Part shown: positions 17,245 through 27,158 of the stretch, in pieces | Layout: every line of letters starts with the position of its first letter | Numbering within the stretch: position 1 is the stretch's first letter | Assembly: GCF_003609835.1 (NCBI RefSeq) | Contig: NZ_AP017898.1 | Coordinates: forward strand, 3,631,615-3,695,614 | DNA: 64,000 nucleotides | Origin: Sphingopyxis sp. FD7 | Lineage (GTDB): Bacteria > Pseudomonadota > Alphaproteobacteria > Sphingomonadales > Sphingomonadaceae | Direction: 5' to 3' | Position numbers and translations under genes: made by a program | Notes under the pieces: model-generated | The model's input: the letters and a program-made list of their open reading frames with translations, nothing else | Databases searched by the model: none | What the model was told of the DNA's origin: nothing

Positions 17245-18027
17245 TTATAATCGGGGTTTGCTCTGATGCGACCGCACCGGCAATCCGGCCGCCGCCAGCC
17301 GCGCGTGCGCCTCGGCCACCGTCGCTTCGCCGAAGTGAAAGATGCTCGCCGCGAGCACCGCGCTCGCGCCCCCTTCGACGACCCCGGCGACCAGATGGTC
17401 GAGGTTGCCGACGCCGCCGCTCGCGATCACCGGCACGCTCACGGCATCGGCGATCGCGCGGGTGAGCGCGAGGTCGTAGCCGTCCTTCGTTCCGTCGCGA
17501 TCCATGCTGGTGACGAGCAGCTCGCCCGCGCCGAGCGTCGCAAGCCGGATGGCGTGTTCGAGCGCGTCGATCCCCGTGGGCCTGCGTCCGCCGTGGGTGA
17601 AGATTTCCCAGCGGCCGTCCGCCACCTTTCTTGCATCGATGCTGCCCACCGCGCACTGGCTGCCGAAACGGTCGGCGATGTCGGCGACCAACTCAGGCCG
17701 CGCCACCGCGGCGCTGTTCACCGCCACCTTGTCGGCGCCCGCGAGCAGCAGCGCGCGCGCGTCGTCGGCGCTGCGCACCCCGCCGCCGACGGTGAGCGGC
17801 ATGAAGCAGACCTCGGCGGTGCGGGCGACCGTGTCGAGCAGGGTGCCGCGCCCCTGGTGGCTGGCACTGATGTCGAGGAAGCACAGCTCGTCGGCGCCCG
17901 CCGCGTCATAGGCGCGCGCGGCCTCGACCGGATCGCCCGCGTCGCGCAGATCGACGAAATTGACGCCCTTGACGACGCGCCCGTCGGCGACGTCGAGGCA
18001 GGGGATGACGCGGACGCGGACGGTCAT
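17245..18027 (-). CDS. hisF: Imidazole glycerol phosphate synthase cyclase subunit
   Basis: A 260-residue TIM-barrel protein with the HisF hallmarks: [20 protein letters not shown] at the start (Asp of the active site near residue 11), TVGGGVRS, and the second aspartate in [13 protein letters not shown]. With HisH it converts PRFAR and ammonia from glutamine into imidazole-glycerol phosphate and AICAR in histidine synthesis. The ATG at 18027 follows GGAAAGGGC. It is the last his gene of this run; hisA lies upstream with a palindromic repeat between, and no hisE follows, which is unusual for the group as I know it. Confidence 0.96.
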   Translation of the reverse strand: MTVRVRVIPCLDVADGRVVKGVNFVDLRDAGDPVEAARAYDAAGADELCFLDISASHQGRGTLLDTVARTAEVCFMPLTVGGGVRSADDARALLLAGADKVAVNSAAVARPELVADIADRFGSQCAVGSIDARKVADGRWEIFTHGGRRPTGIDALEHAIRLATLGAGELLVTSMDRDGTKDGYDLALTRAIADAVSVPVIASGGVGNLDHLVAGVVEGGASAVLAASIFHFGEATVAEAHARLAAAGLPVRSHQSKPRL

Positions 18028-18047
18028 TGCCCTTTCCGCCTTCTCCG

Positions 18048-18131
18048 TGCCCCGGCGAAAGCCGGGGTCCAGGGCGCCACAAAGCCGACGTGGCGCAGTG
18101 GCGCCCTGGACCCCGGCTTTCGCCGGGGTGC
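18048..18131. repeat. Intergenic paired palindrome, family C (copy 1), inside the his run
   Basis: GTGCCCCGGCGAAAGCCGGGGTC is followed by AGGGCGCCAC and mirrored by GTGGCGCCCTGGACC and its complement, giving a nearly perfect 84-bp inverted repeat. Relatives of different sequence lie at 25741-25825 and 44461-44542. It lies between hisA and hisF, where it could terminate or stabilise the upstream message. Confidence 0.8.
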
Positions 18132-18151
18132 AAAGGGGGAGCACCAATCGC

Positions 18152-18883
<732 letters not shown>

Positions 18884-18888
18884 CGAAT

Positions 18889-19024
18889 ATCCTCCCTGTC
18901 GCGCAGCGATGGGGAGGTGGCAGCGCGAAGCGCTGACGGAGGGGCTATGGCGCTACCGTCGCGGCCCCTCCACCACTCGCTGCGCGAGCGGTCCCCGTTC
19001 CCATGGCTTCGCCACAGGGAGGAT
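18889..19024. repeat. Intergenic palindromic repeat, family F (copy 1), inside the his run
   Basis: Begins ATCCTCCCTGTCGCG and ends with CACAGGGAGGAT, with inner arms around GCGCGAAGCGC and the CGCTGCGCGAGCGG hairpin. About 136 bp long, between hisH and hisA. A short relative at 29577-29608 carries the same ATCCTCCC ends. Confidence 0.7.
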
Positions 19025-19031
19025 TTGACGG

Positions 19032-19640
19032 TTACGGACGCCATGCGAGAAATCTCTCTAATGTCGCAAGGCCATAGGCCTGGCTTTTTTCGGGGTGGAA
19101 CTGGACGCCGATCATATTGTCGCGGCCGACGGCGGCGGTGAAAGGTCCGCCATGGCTGCTCGTCGCGAGCACGTCGGCGGCATCGGCGAAATGATAGCCG
19201 TGGAGAAAATAGGCCTCGCCCGCCGCGATCACCGGATGCGCCGCCACTGGCACAATGTCGTTCCAGCCCATGTGCGGGATGCGTAAGGCAGGCGCGGGAT
19301 CGAACGCGCGCACGGTGCCGCCAATCCAGCCGAGACCCTTGTGCGTGCCATGCTCCTCGCCCGCATCGGCGAGCAATTGCATCCCGACGCAAATACCGAG
19401 GAAGGGCGCGCCTTCACCCCGCACCCGCCGCTCCATCGCCGCGATCAACCCGGGAATCGCCGACAACCCGTTCATGCAGGCGGCGAACGCGCCGACGCCG
19501 GGCAGCACGATCCGGTCGGCGCTGGCCACGACATCGGGATCGGCGGTAACGGCAACATTCTCCGCGCCCGCCGCGACGAGCGCATTATGCACCGAGCGAA
19601 GATTGCCCGCGCCATAGTCGATCAGGGCAATGGCGGTCAT
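19032..19640 (-). CDS. hisH: Imidazole glycerol phosphate synthase glutaminase subunit
   Basis: A 202-residue class I glutamine amidotransferase. The nucleophile Cys lies in FLGICVGMQLL (about residue 86), and the His-Glu pair in GVQFHPEKSQ (about residue 183). It releases ammonia from glutamine and channels it to HisF. Start at 19640; hisB ends 9 bases upstream, so the genes are closely coupled. Confidence 0.96.
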   Translation of the reverse strand: MTAIALIDYGAGNLRSVHNALVAAGAENVAVTADPDVVASADRIVLPGVGAFAACMNGLSAIPGLIAAMERRVRGEGAPFLGICVGMQLLADAGEEHGTHKGLGWIGGTVRAFDPAPALRIPHMGWNDIVPVAAHPVIAAGEAYFLHGYHFADAADVLATSSHGGPFTAAVGRDNMIGVQFHPEKSQAYGLATLERFLAWRP

Positions 19641-19649
19641 CGGCTGGTC

Positions 19650-20237
19650 CTACAGGACGCCCTTGGTGCTGGGGATCGCATCGCCCTTGCGCGGGTCGAT
19701 CTCGACCGCCTGGCGCAGCGCGCGCGCGAGCGCCTTGTACATGCTTTCGGCGATATGATGGTTGTTCTCGCCATAGAGCGTTTCGATGTGCAGCGTGATG
19801 CCCGCGGTCTGCGCAAAGCTGTGAAACCAGTGCGGAAACATCTCGGTGTCCATCTCGCCGAGGCGTGGCTGCGAGAAGCCCGATTTGTAGACGCAGTGCG
19901 GGCGCCCCGAAATGTCGAGCACGCAGCGCGTCAGTGTCTCGTCCATCGGCGCGTGCGCCTCGCCGTAGCGCGCGATGCCGCGCTTGTCGCCGAGCGCCTT
20001 GGCGACCGCTTCGCCGAGCGCGAGCGCCGAATCCTCGACCGTGTGATGCTGGTCGATATGAAGGTCGCCCTTCACCGCCATCGAAATGTCGATCAGCGAG
20101 TGGCGCGACAATTGTTCGACCATATGGTCGAGGAAACCGATGCCCGTGGACACCGAATAATCGCCCGTCCCGTCGAGATTGACGGTGATCGCGATATCCG
20201 TTTCCTTGGTTGTGCGCTGGACGGTGGCGGTTCGCAT
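19650..20237 (-). CDS. hisB: Imidazoleglycerol-phosphate dehydratase
   Basis: A 195-residue monofunctional IGPD with the two metal-binding signatures [14 protein letters not shown] and [16 protein letters not shown], and the later [15 protein letters not shown]. It dehydrates imidazole-glycerol phosphate to imidazole-acetol phosphate. There is no N-terminal phosphatase domain, as is usual outside enterobacteria. ATG 20237 follows AAGGGG at 6 bases; the frame continues to 20348 but overlaps the divergent sspB start. It heads the his run and diverges from sspB with a 109-base intergenic region. Confidence 0.96.
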   Translation of the reverse strand: MRTATVQRTTKETDIAITVNLDGTGDYSVSTGIGFLDHMVEQLSRHSLIDISMAVKGDLHIDQHHTVEDSALALGEAVAKALGDKRGIARYGEAHAPMDETLTRCVLDISGRPHCVYKSGFSQPRLGEMDTEMFPHWFHSFAQTAGITLHIETLYGENNHHIAESMYKALARALRQAVEIDPRKGDAIPSTKGVL

Positions 20238-20346
20238 GACATGCCCCTTAGACGCTATTTTTCGCGTTGCAAGGCGACTCTGTCCGCCTCTATCCCCCCT
20301 CGACCCCCCTTGACCAGCGCGCCCGGCCCGTCCATCCCCCTCGGCC

Positions 20347-20829
20347 ATGAGTGACGACGTCCGCGACAGCCTGATTCCCTATGACGAAATCGTGCAGGAT
20401 GCGCTGCGCGCGGTGGTCGGCCGCGTGTTGTCGCAGGTCGAGGGGACCGACAGCCTGCCCGGTGAGCATCATTTCTATATCACCTTCAAGACGCAGGCGC
20501 CTGGTGTCGACATTCCCGCGCATCTGGTCGCCAAGTTCCCCGACGAAATGACGATCGTGCTCCAGAACCGCTTCTGGGATCTGACCGTTGCCGAGGATCA
20601 TTTCAGCGTCGGCCTGTCGTTCAACCAGACGCCGTCGACCCTGATCGTCCCCTATGCCGCGATCACCGCCTTCGTCGATCCGTCGGTCGATTTCGGCCTG
20701 CAGTTCCAGGTCAGCGACGACGGCGCCGCCGAGCCCGAACCGCATGACGAAGCCGATAATGATCGCCCCGAAGTATCGACCGAGGACGGGTCGAACGTCG
20801 TGACGGTGGACTTCGGCAAGAAAAGATAG
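20347..20829 (+). CDS. sspB: SspB-family ClpXP adaptor
   Basis: A 160-residue protein of the alphaproteobacterial SspB type: an N-terminal barrel domain ([48 protein letters not shown]) of about 125 residues, an acidic disordered linker, and a short C-terminal ClpX-binding tail ([10 protein letters not shown]). It delivers ssrA-tagged proteins to ClpXP. It diverges from hisB and is followed 4 bases later by a small membrane protein. Assignment by family pattern; confidence high. Confidence 0.92.
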   Translation: MSDDVRDSLIPYDEIVQDALRAVVGRVLSQVEGTDSLPGEHHFYITFKTQAPGVDIPAHLVAKFPDEMTIVLQNRFWDLTVAEDHFSVGLSFNQTPSTLIVPYAAITAFVDPSVDFGLQFQVSDDGAAEPEPHDEADNDRPEVSTEDGSNVVTVDFGKKR

Positions 20830-20833
20830 CGAC

Positions 20834-21145
20834 GTGGCCAGGCTGTGGCCGCCGACGCGCTTCTGGCAATTTTGGGCCCTTGCGGGCATGGTCGTGCTGA
20901 CCGCCGCCTTCTGGTGGGGGGTCCAAGGTTATGCGCTGTTTGAAAGCGGCGCGCCGCGCGGGCAGATCGCCGACGGGCTGCTGCGCTTCAGCCTGCTTAT
21001 CCTGACGCCGGCGCTGCTGCTCGTCTGGCTCGCTGCGGCGTGGCTGCGCCGCCGCGTCGGCGATTTGGGATATTGGCAGATGCTCGGCCTCGTCGCGATG
21101 ATCTGGGCAGGGGCGGTGCTGGTGACGAGGATGCTCGCGGCATGA
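20834..21145 (+). CDS. Small three-helix membrane protein
   Basis: A 103-residue protein with three hydrophobic helices (about residues 12-30, 48-68, and 78-98) and a basic RRR loop between the second and third. GTG start at 20834, five bases after the sspB stop, and its end overlaps the fumC start by four bases (ATGA), so it is placed between two well-known genes in one transcript. I do not recognise the family and no function can be given. Confidence 0.7.
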   Translation: MARLWPPTRFWQFWALAGMVVLTAAFWWGVQGYALFESGAPRGQIADGLLRFSLLILTPALLLVWLAAAWLRRRVGDLGYWQMLGLVAMIWAGAVLVTRMLAA

Positions 21146-22557
21146 GGAGAGCACGAACCGAAAGCGACAGTATCGGCGCGATCGAGGTGCCCGCCGATGC
21201 CTATTGGGGCGCGCAGACCGAGCGCAGCCGCCACAATTTTGCTTTTCCCGCGCACGAACGCATGCCGATGCCCATCGTCCACGCGCTCGCGCGGATCAAG
21301 GGCGCGGCGGCGCGGGTCAATCGCGCGCACGGGCTGGACCGAACGCTCGCCGACGCCATTGCCGCCGCCGCCGATGCGGTGGCGGCGGGCGAGCATGACG
21401 ATCAGTTCCCCCTCGCGATCTGGCAGACGGGCAGCGGCACCCAGTCGAACATGAACGTGAACGAGGTGATCGCGGGGATCGCCAACGAGGCGCTCGCGGG
21501 CACGCGCGGCGGCAAGGCCCCCGTCCATCCCAACGACCATGTCAACATGGGGCAATCGTCGAACGACAGCTTTCCGACCGCACTGCATGTCGCGGTCGCG
21601 GTCGAAACCACCGCGCGGCTGCTGCCCGCGCTCACGCGGCTGACCGACGCGCTCGACGCCAAGGCGCGGGCGTGGGGGGACATTGTCAAGATCGGCCGCA
21701 CGCACCTGCAGGACGCGACCCCCCTGACCCTGGGCCAGGAGTTTTCGGGCTATGCCGCGCAGCTCATCGCCTGCCGCGCGCGGATCGAGGGCGCGCTGGC
21801 GCACAATATCTGCAAGCTCGCGCAGGGGGGCACTGCGGTCGGCACCGGATTGAACGCCCCCGCGGGCTTCGACGCCGCAATGGCCGAGGAGCTGTCCAAG
21901 GCCACCGGCATCGCCTTCGAGCCCGCACGCAACAAGTTCGAGGCGCTGGCGTCGAACGATGGCCTTGTCTTTTTCTCCGGCGCGCTCAACACGCTCGCGG
22001 TCGCGCTCACCAAGATCGCGAACGACATCCGCCTTTTGGGATCGGGCCCGCGCGCGGGGCTCGGCGAGCTCGACCTGCCCGCGAACGAGCCCGGCAGCTC
22101 GATCATGCCGGGCAAGGTCAACCCGACGCAGTGCGAGATGCTGACGATGGTGGCCGCGCAGGTCATCGGCAACCATCAGGCGGTCACCGTCGGCGGGCTT
22201 CAGGGGCATCTCGAACTCAATGTCTTCAAGCCGCTGATCGGCGCCAATGTGCTGCGCTCGATCGAGCTGCTCGCGATCGGCATGGCGGGCTTTACCGAGC
22301 ATTGTGTCGCCGGGCTTCAACCCAATCGTGCGCGCATCGACGAACTGATGAACCGCTCGCTGATGCTCGTCACCGCGCTCGCCCCCGAAATCGGCTATGA
22401 CAAGGCGGCGAAGATCGCGAAACACGCGCATGAGTCGGGCAGCACGCTTCGCGCGGCCGCGCTGGAGCTTGGTTATGTCGATGCCGCAACCTTCGACCGC
22501 CTCGTCGATCCGCGCACGATGCTCGGCCCGGAACCGGGGGGCGCCTCCGGGGATTAG
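21142..22557 (+). CDS. fumC: Class II fumarate hydratase
   Basis: A 471-residue enzyme with the fumarase/aspartase signature [15 protein letters not shown] near residue 315, and the substrate blocks [32 protein letters not shown] and [15 protein letters not shown]. The ammonia lyases of this superfamily (aspartase) lack this full set, so fumarase is well supported. It interconverts fumarate and malate in the TCA cycle without an iron-sulfur cluster. The frame runs back to 21040, but the ATG at 21142 overlaps the upstream stop and starts at a natural residue; the upstream GAGGAT is a weak but usable ribosome binding site. Confidence 0.96.
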   Translation: MRRARTESDSIGAIEVPADAYWGAQTERSRHNFAFPAHERMPMPIVHALARIKGAAARVNRAHGLDRTLADAIAAAADAVAAGEHDDQFPLAIWQTGSGTQSNMNVNEVIAGIANEALAGTRGGKAPVHPNDHVNMGQSSNDSFPTALHVAVAVETTARLLPALTRLTDALDAKARAWGDIVKIGRTHLQDATPLTLGQEFSGYAAQLIACRARIEGALAHNICKLAQGGTAVGTGLNAPAGFDAAMAEELSKATGIAFEPARNKFEALASNDGLVFFSGALNTLAVALTKIANDIRLLGSGPRAGLGELDLPANEPGSSIMPGKVNPTQCEMLTMVAAQVIGNHQAVTVGGLQGHLELNVFKPLIGANVLRSIELLAIGMAGFTEHCVAGLQPNRARIDELMNRSLMLVTALAPEIGYDKAAKIAKHAHESGSTLRAAALELGYVDAATFDRLVDPRTMLGPEPGGASGD

Positions 22558-22573
22558 GACAGGGGAAGGAGAG

Positions 22574-22948
22574 ATGAAGATGCTCAGTCGGATCATTGGC
22601 GGCATGGTGGGCCGGTCGATCGGCCGCAAGCATGGCAATCACCCCATCGCCGGAACGATCATCGGTGCAGGCACGCTGATGGCTGCGCGGCGCCTGTTCC
22701 CGCAGCGCTACGCGGTGCTCGCCGCGACCGTCGCGGGCGCCTATCTCACCAAGAAATGGGCCGAACGCGCCGAAGCGCGCCGCGCGGCCGAGGCGGCGCA
22801 TGCCGCCGATCCCGAACTCGCGAATGCGGGTGTGGTCGATAGCTATGCCGGGACCGCGACCCTGCCGACCGACGGGCAGGCGATGGGCGATGCGCTGCCG
22901 CCTGCGATCCCGCTCGATCCCGATGGGAAACGCCCAGCGATTCACTGA
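22574..22948 (+). CDS. Hypothetical protein with one likely membrane segment
   Basis: A 124-residue protein beginning MKMLSRIIGGMVGRSIGRKHGNHP, with a glycine-rich N-terminus and an alanine-rich hydrophobic stretch (YAVLAATVAGAYLTKK, about 52-67), then an alanine-rich helical tail. AGGAGAG stands directly before ATG 22574. It follows fumC by 16 bases and is probably co-transcribed with it. No family recognised; the earlier in-frame codons to 22397 overlap fumC and are not credible. Confidence 0.7.
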   Translation: MKMLSRIIGGMVGRSIGRKHGNHPIAGTIIGAGTLMAARRLFPQRYAVLAATVAGAYLTKKWAERAEARRAAEAAHAADPELANAGVVDSYAGTATLPTDGQAMGDALPPAIPLDPDGKRPAIH

Positions 22949-22981
22949 AAGCCGTCAAAAGCCGTGGAGTGGCTTTTCGTC

Positions 22982-23059
22982 CGTCATCCCGGCGAAGGCC
23001 GGGATCCCGCCGTCCCGGCCTGACGCTCTGGAGAGATTCCGGCCTTCGCCGGAATGGCG
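22982..23059. repeat. Intergenic paired palindrome, family A (copy 3)
   Basis: A 78-bp element beginning CGTCATCCCGGCGAAGG and ending with CCGGAATGGCG. The outer arms are similar to copies 1, 2 and 4, but the centre (GTCCCGGCCTGACGCTC) is different. Lies between the fumC-linked gene and the DUF2585 gene, which converge. Confidence 0.8.
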
Positions 23060-23077
23060 TTTCAAGGGTTGGTGCGT

Positions 23078-23644
23078 TCATCCCCCCGCCTGCCATTGCT
23101 TCACCGCCTCGACGGGCGAGACCAGCATCAATATGTTGAGCGTCAGATTGTCGCGGATCGCCCACAGCGTGAACAGCTCGAACGCCAGCGCCAGCACCGC
23201 CGTCGCCCACCAGCGCATCCGGCTCGCGGCGAGGAAGCCCGCGACCATGAACAGCGTGTCGCTCACCGAATTGAGCACCGAATCGCCCGAATAGCCGAAC
23301 GCCATCGTGACTTCGCGGTAGCGATCGATGATCATCGGCGAGTTTTCGGCAATCTCCCACGCGCCCTCGATCCCGATCGCGATGGCGAGGGGCACCCACA
23401 GAGGCCGCAGCGGCATCAGCCAGCGCAGCACGCCATAGAAGATGAAGCCATGGATGATGTGGCTGAAACTGTACCAGTCCGAAATCTGCTGGCTGTTCTG
23501 GTTCGACTGCACCGTGCCGTGCCACAGGCTGACCGTGCCGCACGGGCAGATCGGCGGGCGGCCCATGACGAGCAGCACCGCCGCCAGCAGTGCGACCAGC
23601 GCCGCTGCCGCCAGCCAGCCCGTTCGCGAAATCCCCCCGTCCAT
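23078..23644 (-). CDS. DUF2585/UPF0314-like membrane protein
   Basis: A 188-residue protein with four or five hydrophobic segments and features of the DUF2585 family: the cysteine-bearing loop RPPICPCGTVSLWHG, the HIIHGFIFYGVLRWL helix, and the EGAWEIAENSPMIIDRYR segment. Function is not established. Start at 23644, with GGGGGCG a few bases upstream; the frame continues to 23818 but crosses the divergent gmk start. It diverges from gmk across 61 bases. Confidence 0.75.
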   Translation of the reverse strand: MDGGISRTGWLAAAALVALLAAVLLVMGRPPICPCGTVSLWHGTVQSNQNSQQISDWYSFSHIIHGFIFYGVLRWLMPLRPLWVPLAIAIGIEGAWEIAENSPMIIDRYREVTMAFGYSGDSVLNSVSDTLFMVAGFLAASRMRWWATAVLALAFELFTLWAIRDNLTLNILMLVSPVEAVKQWQAGG

Positions 23645-23705
23645 CACGCCCCCATGTCCGCCGCTTGCCGCTTGACCGGCGTGCCCTCTCGCGCAATTAG
23701 CGCGC

Positions 23706-24368
23706 ATGGCAGATAGCGTCCACCTCAACCGCCGCGGCGTGTTGTTCGTCCTTTCCTCGCCGTCGGGCGCGGGCAAGACCACCATTTCGCGCATGATGCT
23801 GGAGGCGGACGGGGACATCGCCCTCTCGATCTCCGCGACGACGCGCCCGCCGCGGCCGGGTGAGGTCGACGGCGTCCATTATCATTTCGTCGATACCGAA
23901 ACCTTCAAGAAAATGGCCGCCGACGGCGCGTTTCTCGAATGGGCGCATGTGTTCGGCCACCGTTACGGCACGCCGCGCGCGCCGGTCGAAGCGATGCTCG
24001 CGGCGGGCAAGGACGTGCTCTTCGACATCGACTGGCAGGGCGCGCAGCAGCTTTATCAGGAAGCCGGTCCCGACGTGGTGCGCGTCTTCGTGCTGCCACC
24101 GACGATGGAGGAACTCGAACGGCGCCTGCGCGCGCGCAAGACCGACAGCGACGAAGTGATCGCCGCGCGCATGGCGCGCGCCGCGAACGAGATCAGCCAC
24201 TGGGACGGCTATGACTATGTGCTCATCAACGACCATGTCGATGACTGCTACGGCGAAGTCATGGCAATCCTCCGCGCCGAACGGTTGAAGCGGCGGCGGC
24301 AGATCGGGCTGATCGGCTTTGCGCGCGACCTGATCCGGTCGGTGCCCGACGCGGACACGAAGCTGTAA
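23706..24368 (+). CDS. gmk: Guanylate kinase
   Basis: A 220-residue kinase with the Walker A motif SSPSGAGKTTISR and the GMP-binding boxes ATTRPPRPGEVDGVHYHF and EWAHVFGHRYGTP. It phosphorylates GMP to GDP using ATP. Length is slightly above the usual 205. No rpoZ follows; instead a palindromic repeat and a divergently oriented thioesterase end come next. The assignment is secure. Confidence 0.96.
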   Translation: MADSVHLNRRGVLFVLSSPSGAGKTTISRMMLEADGDIALSISATTRPPRPGEVDGVHYHFVDTETFKKMAADGAFLEWAHVFGHRYGTPRAPVEAMLAAGKDVLFDIDWQGAQQLYQEAGPDVVRVFVLPPTMEELERRLRARKTDSDEVIAARMARAANEISHWDGYDYVLINDHVDDCYGEVMAILRAERLKRRRQIGLIGFARDLIRSVPDADTKL

Positions 24369-24379
24369 ATAGCCTACGC

Positions 24380-24487
24380 CATTGCGAGCGTAGCGAAGCA
24401 ATCTCCAGCTATCGACTTTGCAACAAGGCCGATGGCTGGAGATTGCCGCGTCGCCCCGGATCAAGTCCGGGGCTCCTCGCAATGACG
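24380..24487. repeat. Intergenic palindromic repeat, family D (copy 1)
   Basis: Begins CATTGCGAGCGTAGCG, continues AAGCAATCTCCAGC, and is mirrored by GCTGGAGATTGCCGCG and CTCCTCGCAATGACG. A near-identical pair of ends occurs at 28460-28552. It lies between gmk and the thioesterase, which face each other. Confidence 0.85.
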
Positions 24488-24491
24488 AAAT

Positions 24492-24929
24492 TCAGACGGG
24501 CCTCGCCATCGTCGCTTCCAGCTCCGCCACCATCGCCGCGCGCAGCGGCTTCGCCTGCCCGTCGGTGCGACACACCACCACCGTGTCGCAGGTCGCGATG
24601 CAGCGGCCGTTCTGGAACATCGCCTGCACGATCGTCCAGCTCGAGGTGCCGATCCGCCCGATGCCGGTCGCGATCTCTACCGGATCGGGGAAATGGCCCT
24701 CGGCCAGATAGTTGATCTCGACCGCCGCCACCATCGTCCGCTCGTTCGCGGGGCGCTCGCCCAGCGGGCGCACCTGCCGGTTGAGCAGCACGCGGCCGCT
24801 TTCAAACAGCGCGGCAAAGGCCACATTGTTGAGGTGGCCGTTGATGTCCATATCCTGAAAGCGCGTCTGGAACTCGGCGCAGACGGGGTAGCTGGCGGGG
24901 TTCAGCCGCCAGCTTTCCGGTTTGGCCAT
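24492..24929 (-). CDS. Acyl-CoA thioesterase (hotdog fold, 4HBT type)
   Basis: A 145-residue hotdog-fold protein with the 4-hydroxybenzoyl-CoA thioesterase pattern RFQDMDINGHLNNVAFAALFESGR, where the Asp in QDMDINGH is the likely catalytic residue. It releases free acids from acyl-CoA. It starts one base after the stop of the short-chain dehydrogenase (24931-24933) and closes the beta-oxidation-like operon. Substrate unknown; a role clearing or finishing CoA intermediates of the pathway is inferred. Confidence 0.8.
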   Translation of the reverse strand: MAKPESWRLNPASYPVCAEFQTRFQDMDINGHLNNVAFAALFESGRVLLNRQVRPLGERPANERTMVAAVEINYLAEGHFPDPVEIATGIGRIGTSSWTIVQAMFQNGRCIATCDTVVVCRTDGQAKPLRAAMVAELEATMARPV

Positions 24930-24930
24930 A

Positions 24931-25713
24931 TCAGCGCGGCCCCATGCGGATGCCGCCGTCGAGGCGGACGTCCTCGCCGTTGAAATAGCCATTCTCGATC
25001 ATGCAGAGCGCCAGATGGGCATATTCGTCCGGCACGCCGAGCCGCTTCGGGTTGAGCACCGAGGCGCCCAGCGCGTCGCGGACATTCTGCGGCGCGCCCG
25101 CGAGTAGCGGGGTGTCGAAAATACCCGGCAGGATCGTGTTGACGCGGATATTCTCGCTCGCCAGGTCGCGCGCAATGGGGAGCGTCATGCCGACGACGCC
25201 GCCCTTCGATGCGGAGTAAGCCGCCTGGCCGATCTGGCCGTCTTCGGCCGCGACGCTCGCGGTGTTGACGATCGCGCCGCGCTCGCCGTCGGCCATCGGG
25301 TCGAGCGTCAGCATCCCCGCCGCCGACTTGGCGATGCAGCGGAAGGTGCCGACGAGGTTGATCTGGATGATCCAGTTGAACGCATCGAGCGGGAAATGCT
25401 TGATGCTGCCGTCTTCCTTGCTGCGGCTCGCGGTCTTGATCGCATTGCCGGTGCCCGCGCAATTGACGAGGATACGCTCCTGTCCGATCGCCGCGCGCGC
25501 CTTTTCAAAGGCGGCGTCGACGCTGGCGTCGTCGGTGACATTGCATTCGCAGAACACGCCGCCAAGTTCCTCGGCGATCGCTTTGCCCTTTTCTTCCTGC
25601 AAATCGAAGATCGCGACTTTCACGCCTTTGGCCGCGAGCGCGCGCGCGGTCGCGGCGCCAAGGCCCGATGCTCCGCCGGTGACGACGGCGGATATAGTGG
25701 AATCGAGTTTCAT
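24931..25713 (-). CDS. Short-chain dehydrogenase, type II 3-hydroxyacyl-CoA dehydrogenase-like
   Basis: A 260-residue SDR with the cofactor motif TGGASGLGAATARAL, the NCAGTGNA block, the catalytic serine in NTASVAAEDGQ, and the YSASKGG motif holding Tyr and Lys. The loop after the nucleotide domain (KTASRSKEDGSIKHFPLDAFNW) and the end are typical of HSD17B10-like 3-hydroxyacyl-CoA dehydrogenases that work on short and branched acyl-CoA. NAD+ is the likely cofactor because Asp (FDLQ) follows the second strand. Neighbour thiolase and acyl-CoA dehydrogenase fit a complete beta-oxidation step set without an obvious enoyl-CoA hydratase in the run. Confidence 0.85.
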   Translation of the reverse strand: MKLDSTISAVVTGGASGLGAATARALAAKGVKVAIFDLQEEKGKAIAEELGGVFCECNVTDDASVDAAFEKARAAIGQERILVNCAGTGNAIKTASRSKEDGSIKHFPLDAFNWIIQINLVGTFRCIAKSAAGMLTLDPMADGERGAIVNTASVAAEDGQIGQAAYSASKGGVVGMTLPIARDLASENIRVNTILPGIFDTPLLAGAPQNVRDALGASVLNPKRLGVPDEYAHLALCMIENGYFNGEDVRLDGGIRMGPR

Positions 25714-25740
25714 TGAGACATCCTTTCCATAAATAAGCGA

Positions 25741-25825
25741 GTGTTCCGGCGAACGCCGGAACCCAGGGCGTCAAGGCGCGACGCGGGCGCCATCCCGCCC
25801 TGGGCTCCTGCTTTCGCAGGAGCAC
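25741..25825. repeat. Intergenic palindromic repeat, family C-like (copy 2)
   Basis: GTGTTCCGGCGAACGCCGG followed by AACCCAGGGCG is mirrored by CGCCCTGGGCTCC and a TGCTTTCGCAGGAGCAC hairpin. The arms are less perfect than at 18048. It lies inside the beta-oxidation-like operon between the thiolase and the SDR. Confidence 0.7.
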
Positions 25826-25834
25826 GCCATAAAA

Positions 25835-27004
25835 TTAGAGCCGCTCGACGATGGTGACATTGGCCTGCCCGCCGCCTTCGCACATCGTTTGCAGGCCATA
25901 TTTGCCGCCCGTCGCGTCGAGCACGCCGAGCAGGGTCGCCATCAGCTTGGTGCCGCTGGCGCCGAGCGGGTGGCCGAGCGCGATCGCGCCGCCATGCTGG
26001 TTCAGACGCGCGTGATCGGCGCCGAGATATTTCATCCACGCAAGCGGCACCGGCGCGAACGCCTCGTTGACTTCATAGGCGTCGATGTCGTCGATGTTCA
26101 TGCCGGCGCGCTTCAGTGCCTTTTCGGTCGCAAAGAGGGGTTCCTCGAGCATGATGACCGGGTCGCCCGCGGTCACCGAGACGTGGTGGATGCGCGCGCG
26201 CGGGGTCAAGCCGTGGTCTTTGAGCGCCTGTTCGGACACGATCAGCACCGCTGATGCGCCGTCGCAGATCTGGCTCGACGTCGCGGCGGTGATCGACCCG
26301 CCTTCCTGGAGCAGCTTGACCCCGGCGATCCCCTCCAGCGTCGCGTCGAAACGGATGCCCTCGTCGATCTTGTGCCATTCGCGGCCTTCGGGGGTATCGA
26401 TCTCGACCGGCACGATCTCGCGCTCAAACCGGCCCGCTTCGGTCGCCGCCCTGGCGCGGCGGTGGCTTTCAAGCGCATAGGCGTCGAGGTCGTCCTTGGT
26501 GAAGCCATGCTTCTTGACGATCATTTCGGCGCCCATGAACTGGCTGAACATGATGCCGGGATATTTTTCGTCGAGCCGGGGCGATTTATAATTGCCCATG
26601 CCTTCCTTCATATAGAGCATCGCGGTCGAGCCCATCGGCACGCGCGTCATGCTCTCGATACCGCTGGCAAGGACGATGTCCTGCGTCCCCGACATCACCG
26701 CCTGCGCCGCGAACATCATCGCCTGCTGCGACGATCCGCACTGGCGGTCGATCGTCACCGCCGGAATCGAGTCGGGCAGGTTCGAGGCGAGGACGGCGTT
26801 GCGGCCCAAATCCATCGTCTGCTGCCCGCCCTGCGACACGCAGCCGGTGATGACGTCGTCGATCTTCGACGTGTCGAAATCATTGCGGTCGGCGATCGCA
26901 TCGAACACCGCGGCGCCAAGATCGACCGGGTGGACGCCGGCAAGCTTGCCGCCGCGCTTGCCGCCGGCGGTGCGGACGGCGTCTACGATATAGGCTGTGG
27001 TCAT
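25835..27004 (-). CDS. Acetyl-CoA C-acyltransferase (thiolase)
   Basis: A 389-residue thiolase. The acylated cysteine is in DRQCGSSQQAMMF (about residue 88), the GHPLG histidine is near 345, and the second cysteine is in CEGGGQANVTIVE near 375. It cleaves 3-ketoacyl-CoA with CoA, or does the reverse condensation. The pattern AYIVDAVRTAGGKRGGKLAGVHPVDLG matches the group often called acetyl-CoA acetyltransferase in alphaproteobacteria. It is the second gene of the operon, after the acyl-CoA dehydrogenase. ATG 27004 follows AAAGGAACT. Confidence 0.93.
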   Translation of the reverse strand: MTTAYIVDAVRTAGGKRGGKLAGVHPVDLGAAVFDAIADRNDFDTSKIDDVITGCVSQGGQQTMDLGRNAVLASNLPDSIPAVTIDRQCGSSQQAMMFAAQAVMSGTQDIVLASGIESMTRVPMGSTAMLYMKEGMGNYKSPRLDEKYPGIMFSQFMGAEMIVKKHGFTKDDLDAYALESHRRARAATEAGRFEREIVPVEIDTPEGREWHKIDEGIRFDATLEGIAGVKLLQEGGSITAATSSQICDGASAVLIVSEQALKDHGLTPRARIHHVSVTAGDPVIMLEEPLFATEKALKRAGMNIDDIDAYEVNEAFAPVPLAWMKYLGADHARLNQHGGAIALGHPLGASGTKLMATLLGVLDATGGKYGLQTMCEGGGQANVTIVERL

Positions 27005-27024
27005 TTGGGAGTTCCTTTCTTAGT

Positions 27025-27156
27025 CCCCCTCCCGCCGGCGGGAGGGGTTAGGGGTGGGCGCGAGCGGAGCGAGCATCCAAGGGTGAGTAGCCCACCCCGC
27101 TGCGACTAGGGAGCAAGCTCCCAAGTCTCGCTGCCCCTCCCGCTTGCGGGCGGGGA
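27025..27156. repeat. Intergenic palindromic repeat, family E (copy 1)
   Basis: CCCCCTCCCGCCGGCGGGAG followed by GGGTTAGGGGTGGGC pairs with a right half that ends CCCCTCCCGCTTGCGGGCGGGG. A copy with the same ends is at 61468-61580. It separates the acyl-CoA dehydrogenase from the thiolase in the same operon. Confidence 0.8.
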
Positions 27157-27158
27157 AA